From contig JAZQPA010000039.1 in NCBI GenBank assembly GCA_045628125.1, forward strand, positions 1 through 33,028: DNA of 33,028 nt, given 5' to 3'. The position numbers were made by a program, and so were the translations under genes. Each line of letters begins with the position of its first letter. Positions within the stretch are counted from its first letter, which is position 1. Under the pieces are notes generated by a model that ran no database searches, had not been told where the DNA came from, and saw only the letters and a program-made list of their open reading frames with translations. Origin of the DNA: Minthousia sp045628125. GTDB taxonomy: Bacteria; Bacteroidota; Bacteroidia; Bacteroidales; Bacteroidaceae. Shown in pieces: positions 16,509 through 24,386 of the stretch.

Positions 16509-17686
16509 AAACCATCAAACAGGAAATGCAGCAGGTGCTGCAGGATAACATCCTGAACTTCTGGCTCACCCGTATGGTGGACAGGAAGAACGGGGGATTC
16601 TACGGCCGCATCAAGGGCGATGGCACTCTGGTGCCTGATGCCAATAAGGGATGTATCCTGAATGCGCGTATCCTCTGGACTTTCTCGGCTGCTTATCGGG
16701 TGTTGGGAAAACCGGAGTATCTGGAGGCCGCTACTCGAGCCAAGGATTACCTGATCGGGCATTTCTACGATAAGGAGTTTGGCGGTACATTCTGGGAACT
16801 GGATTACTTGGGACAGCCGGTAGATACCAAGAAGCAGTTTTATGCCTTGGGATTTGCCCTGTATGGCCTGAGCGAATATGCCCGTGCTACCGGTGATAAG
16901 GAAGCTTTAGACTATGCTATCCGTTTGTTTGAGACTATCGAAGAGCACTCTCTCGATAAGGAGATGAACGGCTATGTCGAAGCTTGCACACGCGACTGGG
17001 AAGTGATTGAGGATATGCGCTTGTCGGATAAGGATGCCAACTATCCAAAGTCGCAGAACACTCACCTGCATATCATTGAATCTTATACCAACCTGTACCG
17101 CATCTGGAAGGATGAGCGGTTGGAGAAGGCTTTACGTAACCTGATCGGTATCTTTACGGATAAGATTCTGAATCCGGAGACCCATCATCTGGATCTGTTC
17201 TTTGAGAATGACTGGACACGTGGTGCCGGGGCTTTGGAAAGTTATGGTCATGATATCGAGTGCTCCTGGCTGCTTCATGAGGCTGCCATGGTCTTGGGCG
17301 ATGAGGAGGTGCTGAAACGTGTGGAACCCATTGTTCAACAAGTGGCTAAAGCCAGCGAGAAGGGACTGTTGCCGGATGGCAGCATGATTCACGAGGCTAA
17401 TCTGGATACAGGTTATGAGGACCCGAATCTGGAATGGTGGGTTGAAGCTGAGGCCGTTGTCGGCTTTGCCAATATCTATCAGCACTTTGGCGATGAGGCT
17501 GCCCTGGATAAAGCCCGCAACTGCTGGGAATATATCGAGAAGAACCTGATAGATTGGGACAACGGCGAGTGGTACTGGAGCTGTAACCGTCAGGGAGAAA
17601 TCAATAAAGTGGATGATAAGGCCGGTTTCTGGAAATGCCCTTATCACAACGGCCGAATGTGCCTGGAAATCATCGAACGCTTTTAA
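16505..17686 (+). CDS. ce: Cellobiose 2-epimerase (mannobiose 2-epimerase role), TTG start
   Basis: Epimerizes the reducing-end sugar of beta-1,4 disaccharides; here the expected step is mannobiose to mannosyl-glucose, feeding the GH130 enzyme. 393 residues, an (alpha/alpha)6 barrel of the N-acylglucosamine 2-epimerase family. Conserved catalytic residues: Arg55 (ILNARILW), His188, His249 and Glu252 with Trp255 in SYGHDIECSW, Trp312 and Glu316 region in WWVEAEAVVGF, and His381 in KCPYHNGRMC. The start is the TTG at 16505, whose last two bases are part of the GH130 stop (TTGA overlap). It keeps MKTIKQEM, which aligns with the N-terminus of the Ruminococcus albus enzyme; the first ATG is at 16526. 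Cytoplasmic. No transporter gene lies between this and GH130. Confidence 0.93.
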   Translation: MKTIKQEMQQVLQDNILNFWLTRMVDRKNGGFYGRIKGDGTLVPDANKGCILNARILWTFSAAYRVLGKPEYLEAATRAKDYLIGHFYDKEFGGTFWELDYLGQPVDTKKQFYALGFALYGLSEYARATGDKEALDYAIRLFETIEEHSLDKEMNGYVEACTRDWEVIEDMRLSDKDANYPKSQNTHLHIIESYTNLYRIWKDERLEKALRNLIGIFTDKILNPETHHLDLFFENDWTRGAGALESYGHDIECSWLLHEAAMVLGDEEVLKRVEPIVQQVAKASEKGLLPDGSMIHEANLDTGYEDPNLEWWVEAEAVVGFANIYQHFGDEAALDKARNCWEYIEKNLIDWDNGEWYWSCNRQGEINKVDDKAGFWKCPYHNGRMCLEIIERF

Positions 17687-17764
17687 TTTGGTGGCCTTCC
17701 AGTGGTTCCTTTCCGGACCGATAAGTAGTTTGTCAAGCGCATTGTGCTGTTTTCTTTCAATTTG

Positions 17765-17796
17765 TTTGAAACTTTCACTGATAATTTGTAATTTTG
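17765..17796 (+). promoter_or_regulatory. Canonical promoter of the ATP-grasp/esterase pair
   Basis: -33 TTTG (17765-17768), a 20-nt spacer and -7 TAATTTTG (17789-17796). The ATG is at 17841 after a leader of about 40 nt. It separates this pair from the mannan operon, which ends at 17686. Confidence 0.7.
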
Positions 17797-17840
17797 CACG
17801 ATTATAGTGAAAATAATAATAAATCGAAACAATAAGAGGT

Positions 17841-19037
17841 ATGAATTTCATCTTTATTTCACCGAACTTTCCCCAGAAGTACTGGCAGTTCTGTGCAGCA
17901 TTGAAGAAAAATGGCGTTAATGTGTTTGGTATTGCCGATGCACCATACGATGAACTGGTGCCAGAGTTGAAGAATGCACTGACTGAATACTACCGTGTGG
18001 ACAACATGGAGGATTACAATCAGATGTATCGTGCTGTTGCTTATTTTGCCTTCAAGTACGGCCGAATCGACTGGTTGGAGTCTAACAATGAGTACTGGTT
18101 GGAGCAGGACGCTCGCTTGCGTACCGATTTCAACATTTGCTCAGGTATCAAGACGGATAAGATTGACAGCATCAAGGAGAAATCCGAGATGAAGAAATAT
18201 TATGCCAAGGGTGGTATCCGTACAGCCCGTCAGATTAAGGCTTCCGAAGGTTTGGAGGCTGTTCTGCATTTCGGAACCGAGGCAGGCTACCCATTGTTCA
18301 GCAAGCCTGATGTAGGTGTAGGTGCCGGTGGTGCGCACAAGCTGAATAATGAGGATGAGGTACGCCGTTTCTTCAAGAATACCCCTCAGGCTGAATGCTA
18401 CGTTATCGAGGAGTTCGTTACCGGTAACATCTGTACTTACGATGCCATCATCGACAGCAACAGCAATCCGCTGTTCGAGAGCATGTGCGTGTGCCCTCCA
18501 TCTATTGCTGATATCGTAAACAACAACTTGGATTCTACCTATTTCGTAGAGCAGCACATGAGCGAGAACCTTCGTTTCTGGGGCCGCCGTACCGTAAAGG
18601 CATTCGAGGTGAAGAGCCGTTTCGTGCACCTGGAGTTCTTCTGTCTGGACCGTGCACACAAGGGCTTGGGCGATGAGGGCGACTTCGTGGCACTGGAGGT
18701 GAACATGCGTCCTGGTGGCGGTTATACTCCTGATATGATCAACTATGCACACAGTGCCGATGTTTATCAGATCTGGGCCGATATGATTGCCTTTGACAAG
18801 CGCCAGACTCCAGAAAACAACGATGATTACTTCTGTGTATACTCAGGTCGCCGCGACGGTGTGGAGTATGTGCTGAGTCATGAGGAGATTATGGAGAAGT
18901 ACCGCTATGCCCTGTGCATGTGGGATCGTGTGCCAGACGTATTGTCAGGTGCTATGGGTAACCAGAGCTATATCGGACGTTTCAAGACCATCGAGGAGCG
19001 TGATGAGTTCCTGTGGGATACTACTAACCGTAAATAA
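17841..19037 (+). CDS. ATP-grasp domain ligase of unknown product
   Basis: 398-residue cytoplasmic enzyme of the ATP-grasp superfamily, which joins a carboxylate (through an acyl-phosphate) to an amine or thiol. It resembles proteins annotated as carbamoyl-phosphate-synthase-like or carboxylate-amine ligases. Seen: N-terminal Rossmann-like pre-grasp domain (MNFIFISPNFPQKYWQF), lysine and glycine-rich nucleotide loop KPDVGVGAGGA (155-165), YVIEEFVTGN (187-196) with the adenine-side glutamates, HLEFF (263-267), and the metal-binding ALEVNMRPGGG (284-294) with Glu286 and Asn288. About 110 C-terminal residues after the core are unassigned. It is followed six bases later by an esterase-like gene, and the two probably act on the same compound. 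Substrates cannot be inferred. Confidence 0.88.
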   Translation: MNFIFISPNFPQKYWQFCAALKKNGVNVFGIADAPYDELVPELKNALTEYYRVDNMEDYNQMYRAVAYFAFKYGRIDWLESNNEYWLEQDARLRTDFNICSGIKTDKIDSIKEKSEMKKYYAKGGIRTARQIKASEGLEAVLHFGTEAGYPLFSKPDVGVGAGGAHKLNNEDEVRRFFKNTPQAECYVIEEFVTGNICTYDAIIDSNSNPLFESMCVCPPSIADIVNNNLDSTYFVEQHMSENLRFWGRRTVKAFEVKSRFVHLEFFCLDRAHKGLGDEGDFVALEVNMRPGGGYTPDMINYAHSADVYQIWADMIAFDKRQTPENNDDYFCVYSGRRDGVEYVLSHEEIMEKYRYALCMWDRVPDVLSGAMGNQSYIGRFKTIEERDEFLWDTTNRK

Positions 19038-19043
19038 CCGATT

Positions 19044-19778
19044 ATGCGCGTAGAATATCATAAGTCGTGGAGTAACCATCTGTGGCGCGACATGGAGTAC
19101 AAGACCTACGGTGACCGCGGTCATGCGTTGCTGGTGTTCCCTTCTCAGGACGGCCGTTTCTGGGATATGGAGGGATTCAACATGATTCATGTCATGTCTC
19201 CATTCATCGAGCAGGGCCGTATCCGTGTCATCTGTTGTGACGGTATCGATTGGGAGGCCTTATCCAGCAAGGATTGGGATAAGGGAAAGCGTATGTGGAT
19301 GCAGGAGCGCTACTTCCGCTACATCACCGAGGAACTGATTCCCGAGGTAAGTTATTGGCAGGGTGAGACCTTCATGTGTACCGGTTGCAGTCTGGGTGCC
19401 TATCAGGCAGCCAACTCGTTCTTCCGCCGTCCGGACATCTTCGATACTGTCATCGCTCTGAGCGGATTGTACGATACCCGTTACTTCATGGGCGACTACT
19501 GCGATGATAATGTATATAACAATTCGCCATTGCGTTATCTGCGCAACATGCCAAGCGATCATCATTATTGGGATATGTATCGCCACCGCCGTATCGTGGT
19601 TTGTATCGGCCAGGGAAAATGGGAGGATGACGGCCTGCCTGAGACCCGTGAGCTGGATACCATTCTGCACGAGCATGGCGTGAATAATTCGTGGTTTGAG
19701 TATTGGGGAACCGATGTCTATCACGATTGGCCATGGTGGCGCAAACAGATAGTTTACTTTTTAGAGAGATTAGTGTAA
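19044..19778 (+). CDS. Esterase-like alpha/beta-hydrolase (COG4947 type)
   Basis: 244 residues, no signal peptide, so cytoplasmic. A putative serine hydrolase: nucleophile elbow GCSLG with Ser116 in CTGCSLGAYQAAN, a downstream LSGLYDTRYF segment typical of esterase-D-like folds, and probable catalytic His227 in DVYHDWPWW; the acid is probably Asp195 or Asp196. Its N-terminal half is rich in aromatic residues (WSNHLWRDMEY). It follows the ATP-grasp gene by six bases and shares its promoter, then a terminator closes the unit. A transferase or peptidase activity on the ligase product is as plausible as ester hydrolysis. Confidence 0.82.
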   Translation: MRVEYHKSWSNHLWRDMEYKTYGDRGHALLVFPSQDGRFWDMEGFNMIHVMSPFIEQGRIRVICCDGIDWEALSSKDWDKGKRMWMQERYFRYITEELIPEVSYWQGETFMCTGCSLGAYQAANSFFRRPDIFDTVIALSGLYDTRYFMGDYCDDNVYNNSPLRYLRNMPSDHHYWDMYRHRRIVVCIGQGKWEDDGLPETRELDTILHEHGVNNSWFEYWGTDVYHDWPWWRKQIVYFLERLV

Positions 19779-19782
19779 AAAC

Positions 19783-19814
19783 AATAAAAGCTTCCGGTTC
19801 CGGGAGCTTTTATT
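19783..19814. terminator. Bidirectional intrinsic terminator
   Basis: AATAAAAGCTTCCGG (19783-19797) pairs with CCGGGAGCTTTTATT (19800-19814), a 15-bp stem with a single G-U pair, leaving T-rich and A-rich flanks. It lies between the convergent esterase (ends 19778) and M16 peptidase (ends 19829) genes. Confidence 0.88.
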
Positions 19815-19828
19815 TGTTTGGTGAGCAA

Positions 19829-21055
19829 TCATTGATAAATCAGTGATGTCAGTTTGTCCGCAGCAAAAACCTCGGCTGCTATCTGCTGCAGGTCTTGGGC
19901 AGTGATGGCATTGATGCGCTGGTAAATCTCTTCCATTTCCTCGGTCTTACCGTAATGCAGATAGGCCTTGGCTAAGTCCAGCACATTGTTCTCAAAATTA
20001 TCACAGGCCACCACCAGCTGGCCTTTCAGCTGCTGCTTGGCTGCATTCAACTGGTTCTGGCTCAAAGGAGTATCAATCAGTTTCTTCAATTCGGAACGGC
20101 AGATGCGCAGACACTTGTCCACATCCTTTGTGTCACAACCGAAATAGATGCTGAATGTGCCGGTATCGGTATAGTTGGTCAGATTGCTTTCCACATTATA
20201 CACCAGACCTCTGCGTTCACGTAGAGCCAGGTTCAGGCGGCTGTTCATGCCCGGTCCTCCCAACAGGTTATTCAGCACATACAATCCGGTACGCTTTCCC
20301 TGTACGGCATCAAAGGCTCTGCCGCCCAGCATGACATGGGCCTGATGAGTGTCGCGGTGACTGACAATCTGCTGTGGGGTATAAGGTGCAGGACAAACAC
20401 GCTGTGGATGCACATCACCGGCACACACACCGGAACGGGTCATCATACGGTTCATGATTTTCACCACGTTGTCGAATGATTCACTGGTGCGCACAAAGAA
20501 CACCATGTTCTGAGCCTGGTAGTAACGCTTCACAAAACGGAGGGCATCCTCCGAGGTGTATTCGCGCAAACGGTCCGGATTGCCCAGTATGTTGCGTCCC
20601 AACGGATGGCCGTGGTAAATCAAATCTTCAAACTCATCGAAAATCAGTTCCGAAGGTGAGTCCTCGTAACTCTGGATCTCATCGATGATAACCTCCACTT
20701 CCTTGTCTATCTCATTCTGAGGGAAGGTGCTGTTGAATACAATATCCACCAGCAGCTCTGCCGCACGCTGGAAATGATGGGTTGGCACTGCCGCATAGAC
20801 GGTGGTGTCCTCCTTGGTGGTGAACGCATTCAAATCACCGCCCACACTTTCCAGACGGTTCAGGATGTGCCAGGCACGGCGGTGCGTGGTGCCCTTGAAC
20901 AGCAGATGCTCAATGAAATGGGCCATACCGCTCTCGTCGGCATGCTCGTCACGTGTTCCCGCATCTATGCAGAAACCGCAATAAGTCACGTCGGTAGCAG
21001 ACGATGTGTGCACCAAACGAAGTCCGCAGGGCAGTGTTATTGTACGGTAGGCCAT
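19829..21055 (-). CDS. M16-family zinc peptidase (pitrilysin/processing-peptidase type)
   Basis: 408-residue zinc metallopeptidase of the insulinase (M16) family, single-chain bacterial size. The inverted zinc motif HxxEH is present as HFIEH (46-50), with a third ligand near Glu126 about 75 residues on, in EVIIDEIQSYEDSP. The second half holds the inactive-domain landmarks GGPGMNSRLNLALRE and RRGLVYNVES. No signal peptide is visible, so it may be cytoplasmic; substrates are probably peptides, but nothing in the sequence tells which. It is monocistronic, divergent from the small Cys-rich gene at 21132. Confidence 0.93.
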   Translation of the reverse strand: MAYRTITLPCGLRLVHTSSATDVTYCGFCIDAGTRDEHADESGMAHFIEHLLFKGTTHRRAWHILNRLESVGGDLNAFTTKEDTTVYAAVPTHHFQRAAELLVDIVFNSTFPQNEIDKEVEVIIDEIQSYEDSPSELIFDEFEDLIYHGHPLGRNILGNPDRLREYTSEDALRFVKRYYQAQNMVFFVRTSESFDNVVKIMNRMMTRSGVCAGDVHPQRVCPAPYTPQQIVSHRDTHQAHVMLGGRAFDAVQGKRTGLYVLNNLLGGPGMNSRLNLALRERRGLVYNVESNLTNYTDTGTFSIYFGCDTKDVDKCLRICRSELKKLIDTPLSQNQLNAAKQQLKGQLVVACDNFENNVLDLAKAYLHYGKTEEMEEIYQRINAITAQDLQQIAAEVFAADKLTSLIYQ

Positions 21056-21074
21056 GTTTTTTCAAATTTCCGGG

Positions 21075-21082
21075 CAAAGGTA
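21075..21082 (-). promoter_or_regulatory. Putative -7 box of the M16 peptidase gene
   Basis: On the minus strand this reads TACCTTTG (TAnnTTTG), about 20 nt before the ATG at 21055. No good -33 element was found. It lies back to back with the box for the plus-strand genes. Confidence 0.4.
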
Positions 21083-21095
21083 CAAAGTTTTTTTG

Positions 21096-21103
21096 TATTT
21101 TTG
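21096..21103 (+). promoter_or_regulatory. Putative -7 box of the Cys-rich peptide/helicase unit
   Basis: TATTTTTG (TAnnTTTG), 28 nt before the ATG at 21132. No clear -33 TTTG. Only 13 bases separate it from the opposite-strand -7 box, so the two promoters probably compete or share regulation. Confidence 0.4.
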
Positions 21104-21131
21104 CGAGATAATTGCAATTCGAATTGTTTTA

Positions 21132-21290
21132 ATGCAAGAGATAATAGTAGGAATCATCGTCTCGGCAGCGATTGCCTGGACGCTATGGAATCTATACGGT
21201 CAACTGACCGGGAAGAAAAAGTGTAACTGTGCAGATGGAAAAGGTCACTGCGGTGGAGCCCCCAAATGCCCTAATTTAAAATCAGAATGA
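21132..21290 (+). CDS. Small Cys-rich membrane protein (FeoB-associated type)
   Basis: 52 residues: one N-terminal membrane helix (about 4-22, MQEIIVGIIVSAAIAWTLW) followed by a basic, cysteine-rich tail with Cys31, Cys33, Cys40 and Cys46 (KKKCNCADGKGHC and PKCPN). This matches the FeoB-associated Cys-rich membrane protein family, thought to help iron handling, but no feoB lies nearby. The start at 21132 is preferred because it follows the -7 box and opens directly with the helix. Its stop overlaps the helicase start (ATGA at 21287-21290), so the two are translationally coupled. Confidence 0.75.
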   Translation: MQEIIVGIIVSAAIAWTLWNLYGQLTGKKKCNCADGKGHCGGAPKCPNLKSE

Positions 21291-23305
21291 AGACATTTGA
21301 ACAACTGGGACTTTCAGAAGAATTATTAATGGCCATTACCGAGATGGGGTATGAGCAACCCATGCCAGTACAGGAGGAGGTTATCCCTTATCTTTTAGGC
21401 GAGGACAATGATGTGGTGGCACTGGCGCAGACTGGAACCGGAAAGACTGCTGCCTATGGCCTTCCGCTGATTCAGATGACCGATGTGGAATTCGTGGCTC
21501 CACAGGCACTGATTCTCTGCCCAACCCGCGAACTTTGCCTGCAGATAGCCAGTGATCTAACCGATTACTCCAAATACATCGAGGGATTGAAGATTATCCC
21601 TGTTTATGGTGGAAGCAGCATCGAGAGTCAGATCCGTTCCCTGAAGCGTGGCGTGCATATTGTGGTGGCCACTCCGGGACGACTGCTGGACCTGATGCGC
21701 CGTGAGGTGGTGCAGCTGGATGCCGTTCATAATGTGGTACTGGATGAGGCCGATGAGATGCTCTCCATGGGTTTCTCGGAGGATTTGACTGCCATCCTTG
21801 CTGCTGTTCCTGAGAACCGGAACACCCTGCTGTTCTCGGCAACCATGAGTGCCGAAATCAGCCGCATCTCCAAGAATTACCTGCGTAATGCCAAGGAGAT
21901 TGTCATTGGTACCAAGAACGAGGGCTCCAAGAATGTGAGTCATATTGCCTATCTGGTGCATGCCAAGGACAAGTACCTGGCGCTGAAGCGTATCGTGGAT
22001 TTCTACCCTAAGATATACGGTATTGTTTTCTGCCGCACCCGCATGGAGACGGCAGAAATTGCCGACAAACTGATTCAGGATGGTTACAGCTCGGATGCTC
22101 TGCATGGCGATTTGAGCCAGCAGCAGCGCGACCTGACCATGCAGAAGTTCCGTCAGCACCGCATCCAGTTGCTGGTGGCTACCGATGTGGCAGCCCGCGG
22201 ATTGGACGTGGATGATCTGACTCATGTCATCAACTACGGTTTCCCGGATGACATCGAGGTGTATACGCACCGAAGCGGACGTACCGGACGTGCCGATAAG
22301 AAGGGTATCAGTATCGCCATCATTCATGTGCGCGAGAAGGGTAAGCTCCGCGCCATCGAGGACGTGATTAAGAAGAAGTTCGAGATGGGTGTCATTCCAA
22401 GCGGCGAGCAGATTTGCGAAAAGCAGCTGTACAAGACCATCGATGACATTGAGCGTGCTGAGGTGAACGACGAGGAGATTGAGAAGTTCCTCCCTGATGT
22501 GTACCGCAAGCTGGAATGGCTCAGCAAGGAGGACCTGATCAAGCGTGTGCTGAGCCGGGAGTTCAACCGCTTTGCTGAATATTATGCCAATGCGCCTGAG
22601 ATTGAGCAGCCTCAGGACAGCAAGCGCGAGCGTGGTGAGGGCGGAAGCAAGCGCCGGGGAAAGGGCTCACGTACGGCAGAATCCGGATATACCCGCCTGT
22701 TCATCAACTTGGGTAAGATGGACGGTATCATACCGGCTAAGCTGATTGACCTGCTGAACCATAACATCAAGAAGCGTATCGAGGTGGGCCGCATCGACCT
22801 GATGACCAAGTTCTCGTTCTTTGAGGTGCACGAGGAAGATACCCAGGCTGTGCTGGACGGATTGTCAAGAGCCAAGTTCAACGGCCGTCAGGTAGGCGTG
22901 GAAGTGGCAGGTAGCGAGGACGGCGAGGCGGAAGAGAAGCCTAAGCGTCAGCGCCGCAGCCGTAAGGAGGACCGCCGTGAAGAGGGTGGTGGAGATTCCC
23001 GTCGCAAGCGTAGGGATGACTCCGAGAAACCCAAGCGCCAGCGCAAGGAGGAGCGCAGAGAAGAGCCGAAGGGACGCCGCGGACGTGGTGAAGCCAGAGC
23101 CGAGGAGCGCAAGGAGCGTCTGGAGCGTCAGCGTAAGGAACGCAAGGAGAAACTGGCCTTCCCAACAGAACAGAAGCGCCGGGGCAAGGACGACTGGAAG
23201 CAGTTCTTCACTCCGGAATTCAAGGAACTGAACCTTCGTGGCGAGGAGCCTGATTTCAGCGAGGAAGGCTGGGCAAAGCGCAGCAAGAAGAAAAAAAAGA
23301 AATAA
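21287..23305 (+). CDS. DEAD-box RNA helicase with DbpA-type RNA-binding domain and basic tail
   Basis: ATP-dependent RNA helicase, related to DeaD/CsdA and DbpA, which remodels RNA during ribosome assembly or cold stress. 672 residues. Motifs: Q-motif region around QPMPVQ, AQTGTGKT (47-54), PTREL (79-83), TPGRL (129-133), DEAD (153-156), SAT (184-186), IVFCRT (246-251), VATDVAARGLDV (297-308) and HRSGRTGRA (328-336). A DbpA-like RNA-binding domain (about 468-541, YTRLFINLGKMDGI) is followed by a 130-residue tail of Arg, Lys and Glu, probably disordered and RNA-binding. It overlaps the small Cys-rich gene by four bases. Exact RNA target unknown. Confidence 0.95.
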   Translation: MKTFEQLGLSEELLMAITEMGYEQPMPVQEEVIPYLLGEDNDVVALAQTGTGKTAAYGLPLIQMTDVEFVAPQALILCPTRELCLQIASDLTDYSKYIEGLKIIPVYGGSSIESQIRSLKRGVHIVVATPGRLLDLMRREVVQLDAVHNVVLDEADEMLSMGFSEDLTAILAAVPENRNTLLFSATMSAEISRISKNYLRNAKEIVIGTKNEGSKNVSHIAYLVHAKDKYLALKRIVDFYPKIYGIVFCRTRMETAEIADKLIQDGYSSDALHGDLSQQQRDLTMQKFRQHRIQLLVATDVAARGLDVDDLTHVINYGFPDDIEVYTHRSGRTGRADKKGISIAIIHVREKGKLRAIEDVIKKKFEMGVIPSGEQICEKQLYKTIDDIERAEVNDEEIEKFLPDVYRKLEWLSKEDLIKRVLSREFNRFAEYYANAPEIEQPQDSKRERGEGGSKRRGKGSRTAESGYTRLFINLGKMDGIIPAKLIDLLNHNIKKRIEVGRIDLMTKFSFFEVHEEDTQAVLDGLSRAKFNGRQVGVEVAGSEDGEAEEKPKRQRRSRKEDRREEGGGDSRRKRRDDSEKPKRQRKEERREEPKGRRGRGEARAEERKERLERQRKERKEKLAFPTEQKRRGKDDWKQFFTPEFKELNLRGEEPDFSEEGWAKRSKKKKKK

Positions 23306-23403
23306 CTGCTCCTCATTGAATCCTAATGTCATTCTTTCGGGGTAATCTCGGCAGGATAGGATATTACTGAAACTTGAATAACCTTTAAATAAACAACATC
23401 AAA

Positions 23404-24375
23404 ATGAAACCATTAAAATTTGAACCTCTGTTGAAGTCAATCCTTTGGGGTGGTGACAAGATTATCCCATTCAAGGGCTTGGATATGGAGATGCCAACCG
23501 TTGGCGAGAGCTGGGAAATCAGCGGTGTAAAGGGTAATGTCAGTGTAGTTGCCGAAGGCGAGTACAAGGGCCGTGACCTGAACAGCCTGGTAGAGGAAAT
23601 GAAGGGCGCACTGATCGGTGAGTCAAACTACCAGCGTTTCGGAACCGAGTTCCCATTGCTGATCAAGTTTATCGATGCACGTCAGCCATTGTCTATCCAG
23701 GTACATCCTACTGACGAGATTGCCCAGAAGCAGGGCAAGGGCAGCAAGGGTAAGACCGAGATGTGGTACGTGATGGAGAGTGATCCGGATGCTAAGCTGC
23801 GCAGCGGTATGAAGAGCCTGCTGACTCCAGATGAGTATGCTGCTAAGGTTGAGGATGGCACCATTACCGATGCTCTGTGCGAGTACAACGTAAAGAACGG
23901 TGACGTATTCTTCTTGCCTGCAGGCCGTATCCACAGCATTGGTGCTGGTTGCTTTATTGCTGAGATTCAGCAGACCAGCGATGTTACTTACCGTATCTAC
24001 GATTTCAAGCGCAAGGATGCTAACGGCAACGAGCGTGAGCTGCACACCGAGCTGGCTAAGGAGGCTATCAACTTCGAGGTATTCGACGAGTACCGCACCC
24101 TGTATACTCCAGAGAAGGATGCGTCAGTAGAGTTGGTAAGCTGCGATTACTTCACTACTGCAGTTTATGACCTGACCGAGCCAATGGCTATCGATTACAG
24201 CGAGCTGGACAGCTTTGTGATCTATATCTGTCTGGAAGGCAAGGCTACCCTGACCAACGAGCAGGGTGAGAGTGTTGAGATTCAGGCAGGACAGAGCATT
24301 CTGATTCCAGCCAGCACTCAGGAAATCACTGCTGTTCCTGATGGCAACTGCAAGTTCCTGGAAACTTACGTATAA
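23404..24375 (+). CDS. manA: Mannose-6-phosphate isomerase, class I
   Basis: Zinc enzyme interconverting mannose 6-phosphate and fructose 6-phosphate in the cytoplasm. 323 residues, the short form. Zinc ligands are visible: Gln99 and His101 in SIQVHPTDE, Glu119 in KTEMWYV, and His177 in PAGRIHSIG. The N-terminus FEPLLKSILWGG and the C-terminal cupin (about 255-323, with GQSILIPA) fit the family. It could feed glycolysis with the mannose released by the operon at 14162-17686, after a phosphomannomutase step encoded elsewhere, or supply mannose for sugar nucleotides. No clear promoter box was found in the 98 nt upstream, so readthrough from the helicase gene is possible. Confidence 0.95.
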   Translation: MKPLKFEPLLKSILWGGDKIIPFKGLDMEMPTVGESWEISGVKGNVSVVAEGEYKGRDLNSLVEEMKGALIGESNYQRFGTEFPLLIKFIDARQPLSIQVHPTDEIAQKQGKGSKGKTEMWYVMESDPDAKLRSGMKSLLTPDEYAAKVEDGTITDALCEYNVKNGDVFFLPAGRIHSIGAGCFIAEIQQTSDVTYRIYDFKRKDANGNERELHTELAKEAINFEVFDEYRTLYTPEKDASVELVSCDYFTTAVYDLTEPMAIDYSELDSFVIYICLEGKATLTNEQGESVEIQAGQSILIPASTQEITAVPDGNCKFLETYV

Positions 24376-24386
24376 TATAAAATTAA

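Noticed and set aside
17687..17760. Possible hairpin after the epimerase gene (GGTTCC/GGACC)
   Set aside because: The stem is only about five pairs with a bulge and no T-run, so it is not supported as a terminator.
17132..17851. 239-codon minus-strand frame opposite the epimerase gene
   Set aside because: It is antisense to a conserved enzyme, runs across the ATP-grasp promoter and shows no family motif.
21054..21131. Longer start of the small Cys-rich gene
   Set aside because: It overlaps both divergent -7 boxes and adds no family-like sequence; the protein makes sense from the membrane helix at 21132.
21557..22327. 256-codon minus-strand frame opposite the helicase core
   Set aside because: It is the mirror of the conserved DEAD-box motifs and has no recognizable protein features.
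22920..23305. Arg/Lys/Glu-rich stretch at the end of the helicase gene, resembling a low-complexity repeat
   Set aside because: It stays in frame to the stop and is the usual basic disordered tail of DEAD-box helicases; no regular repeat unit was found.
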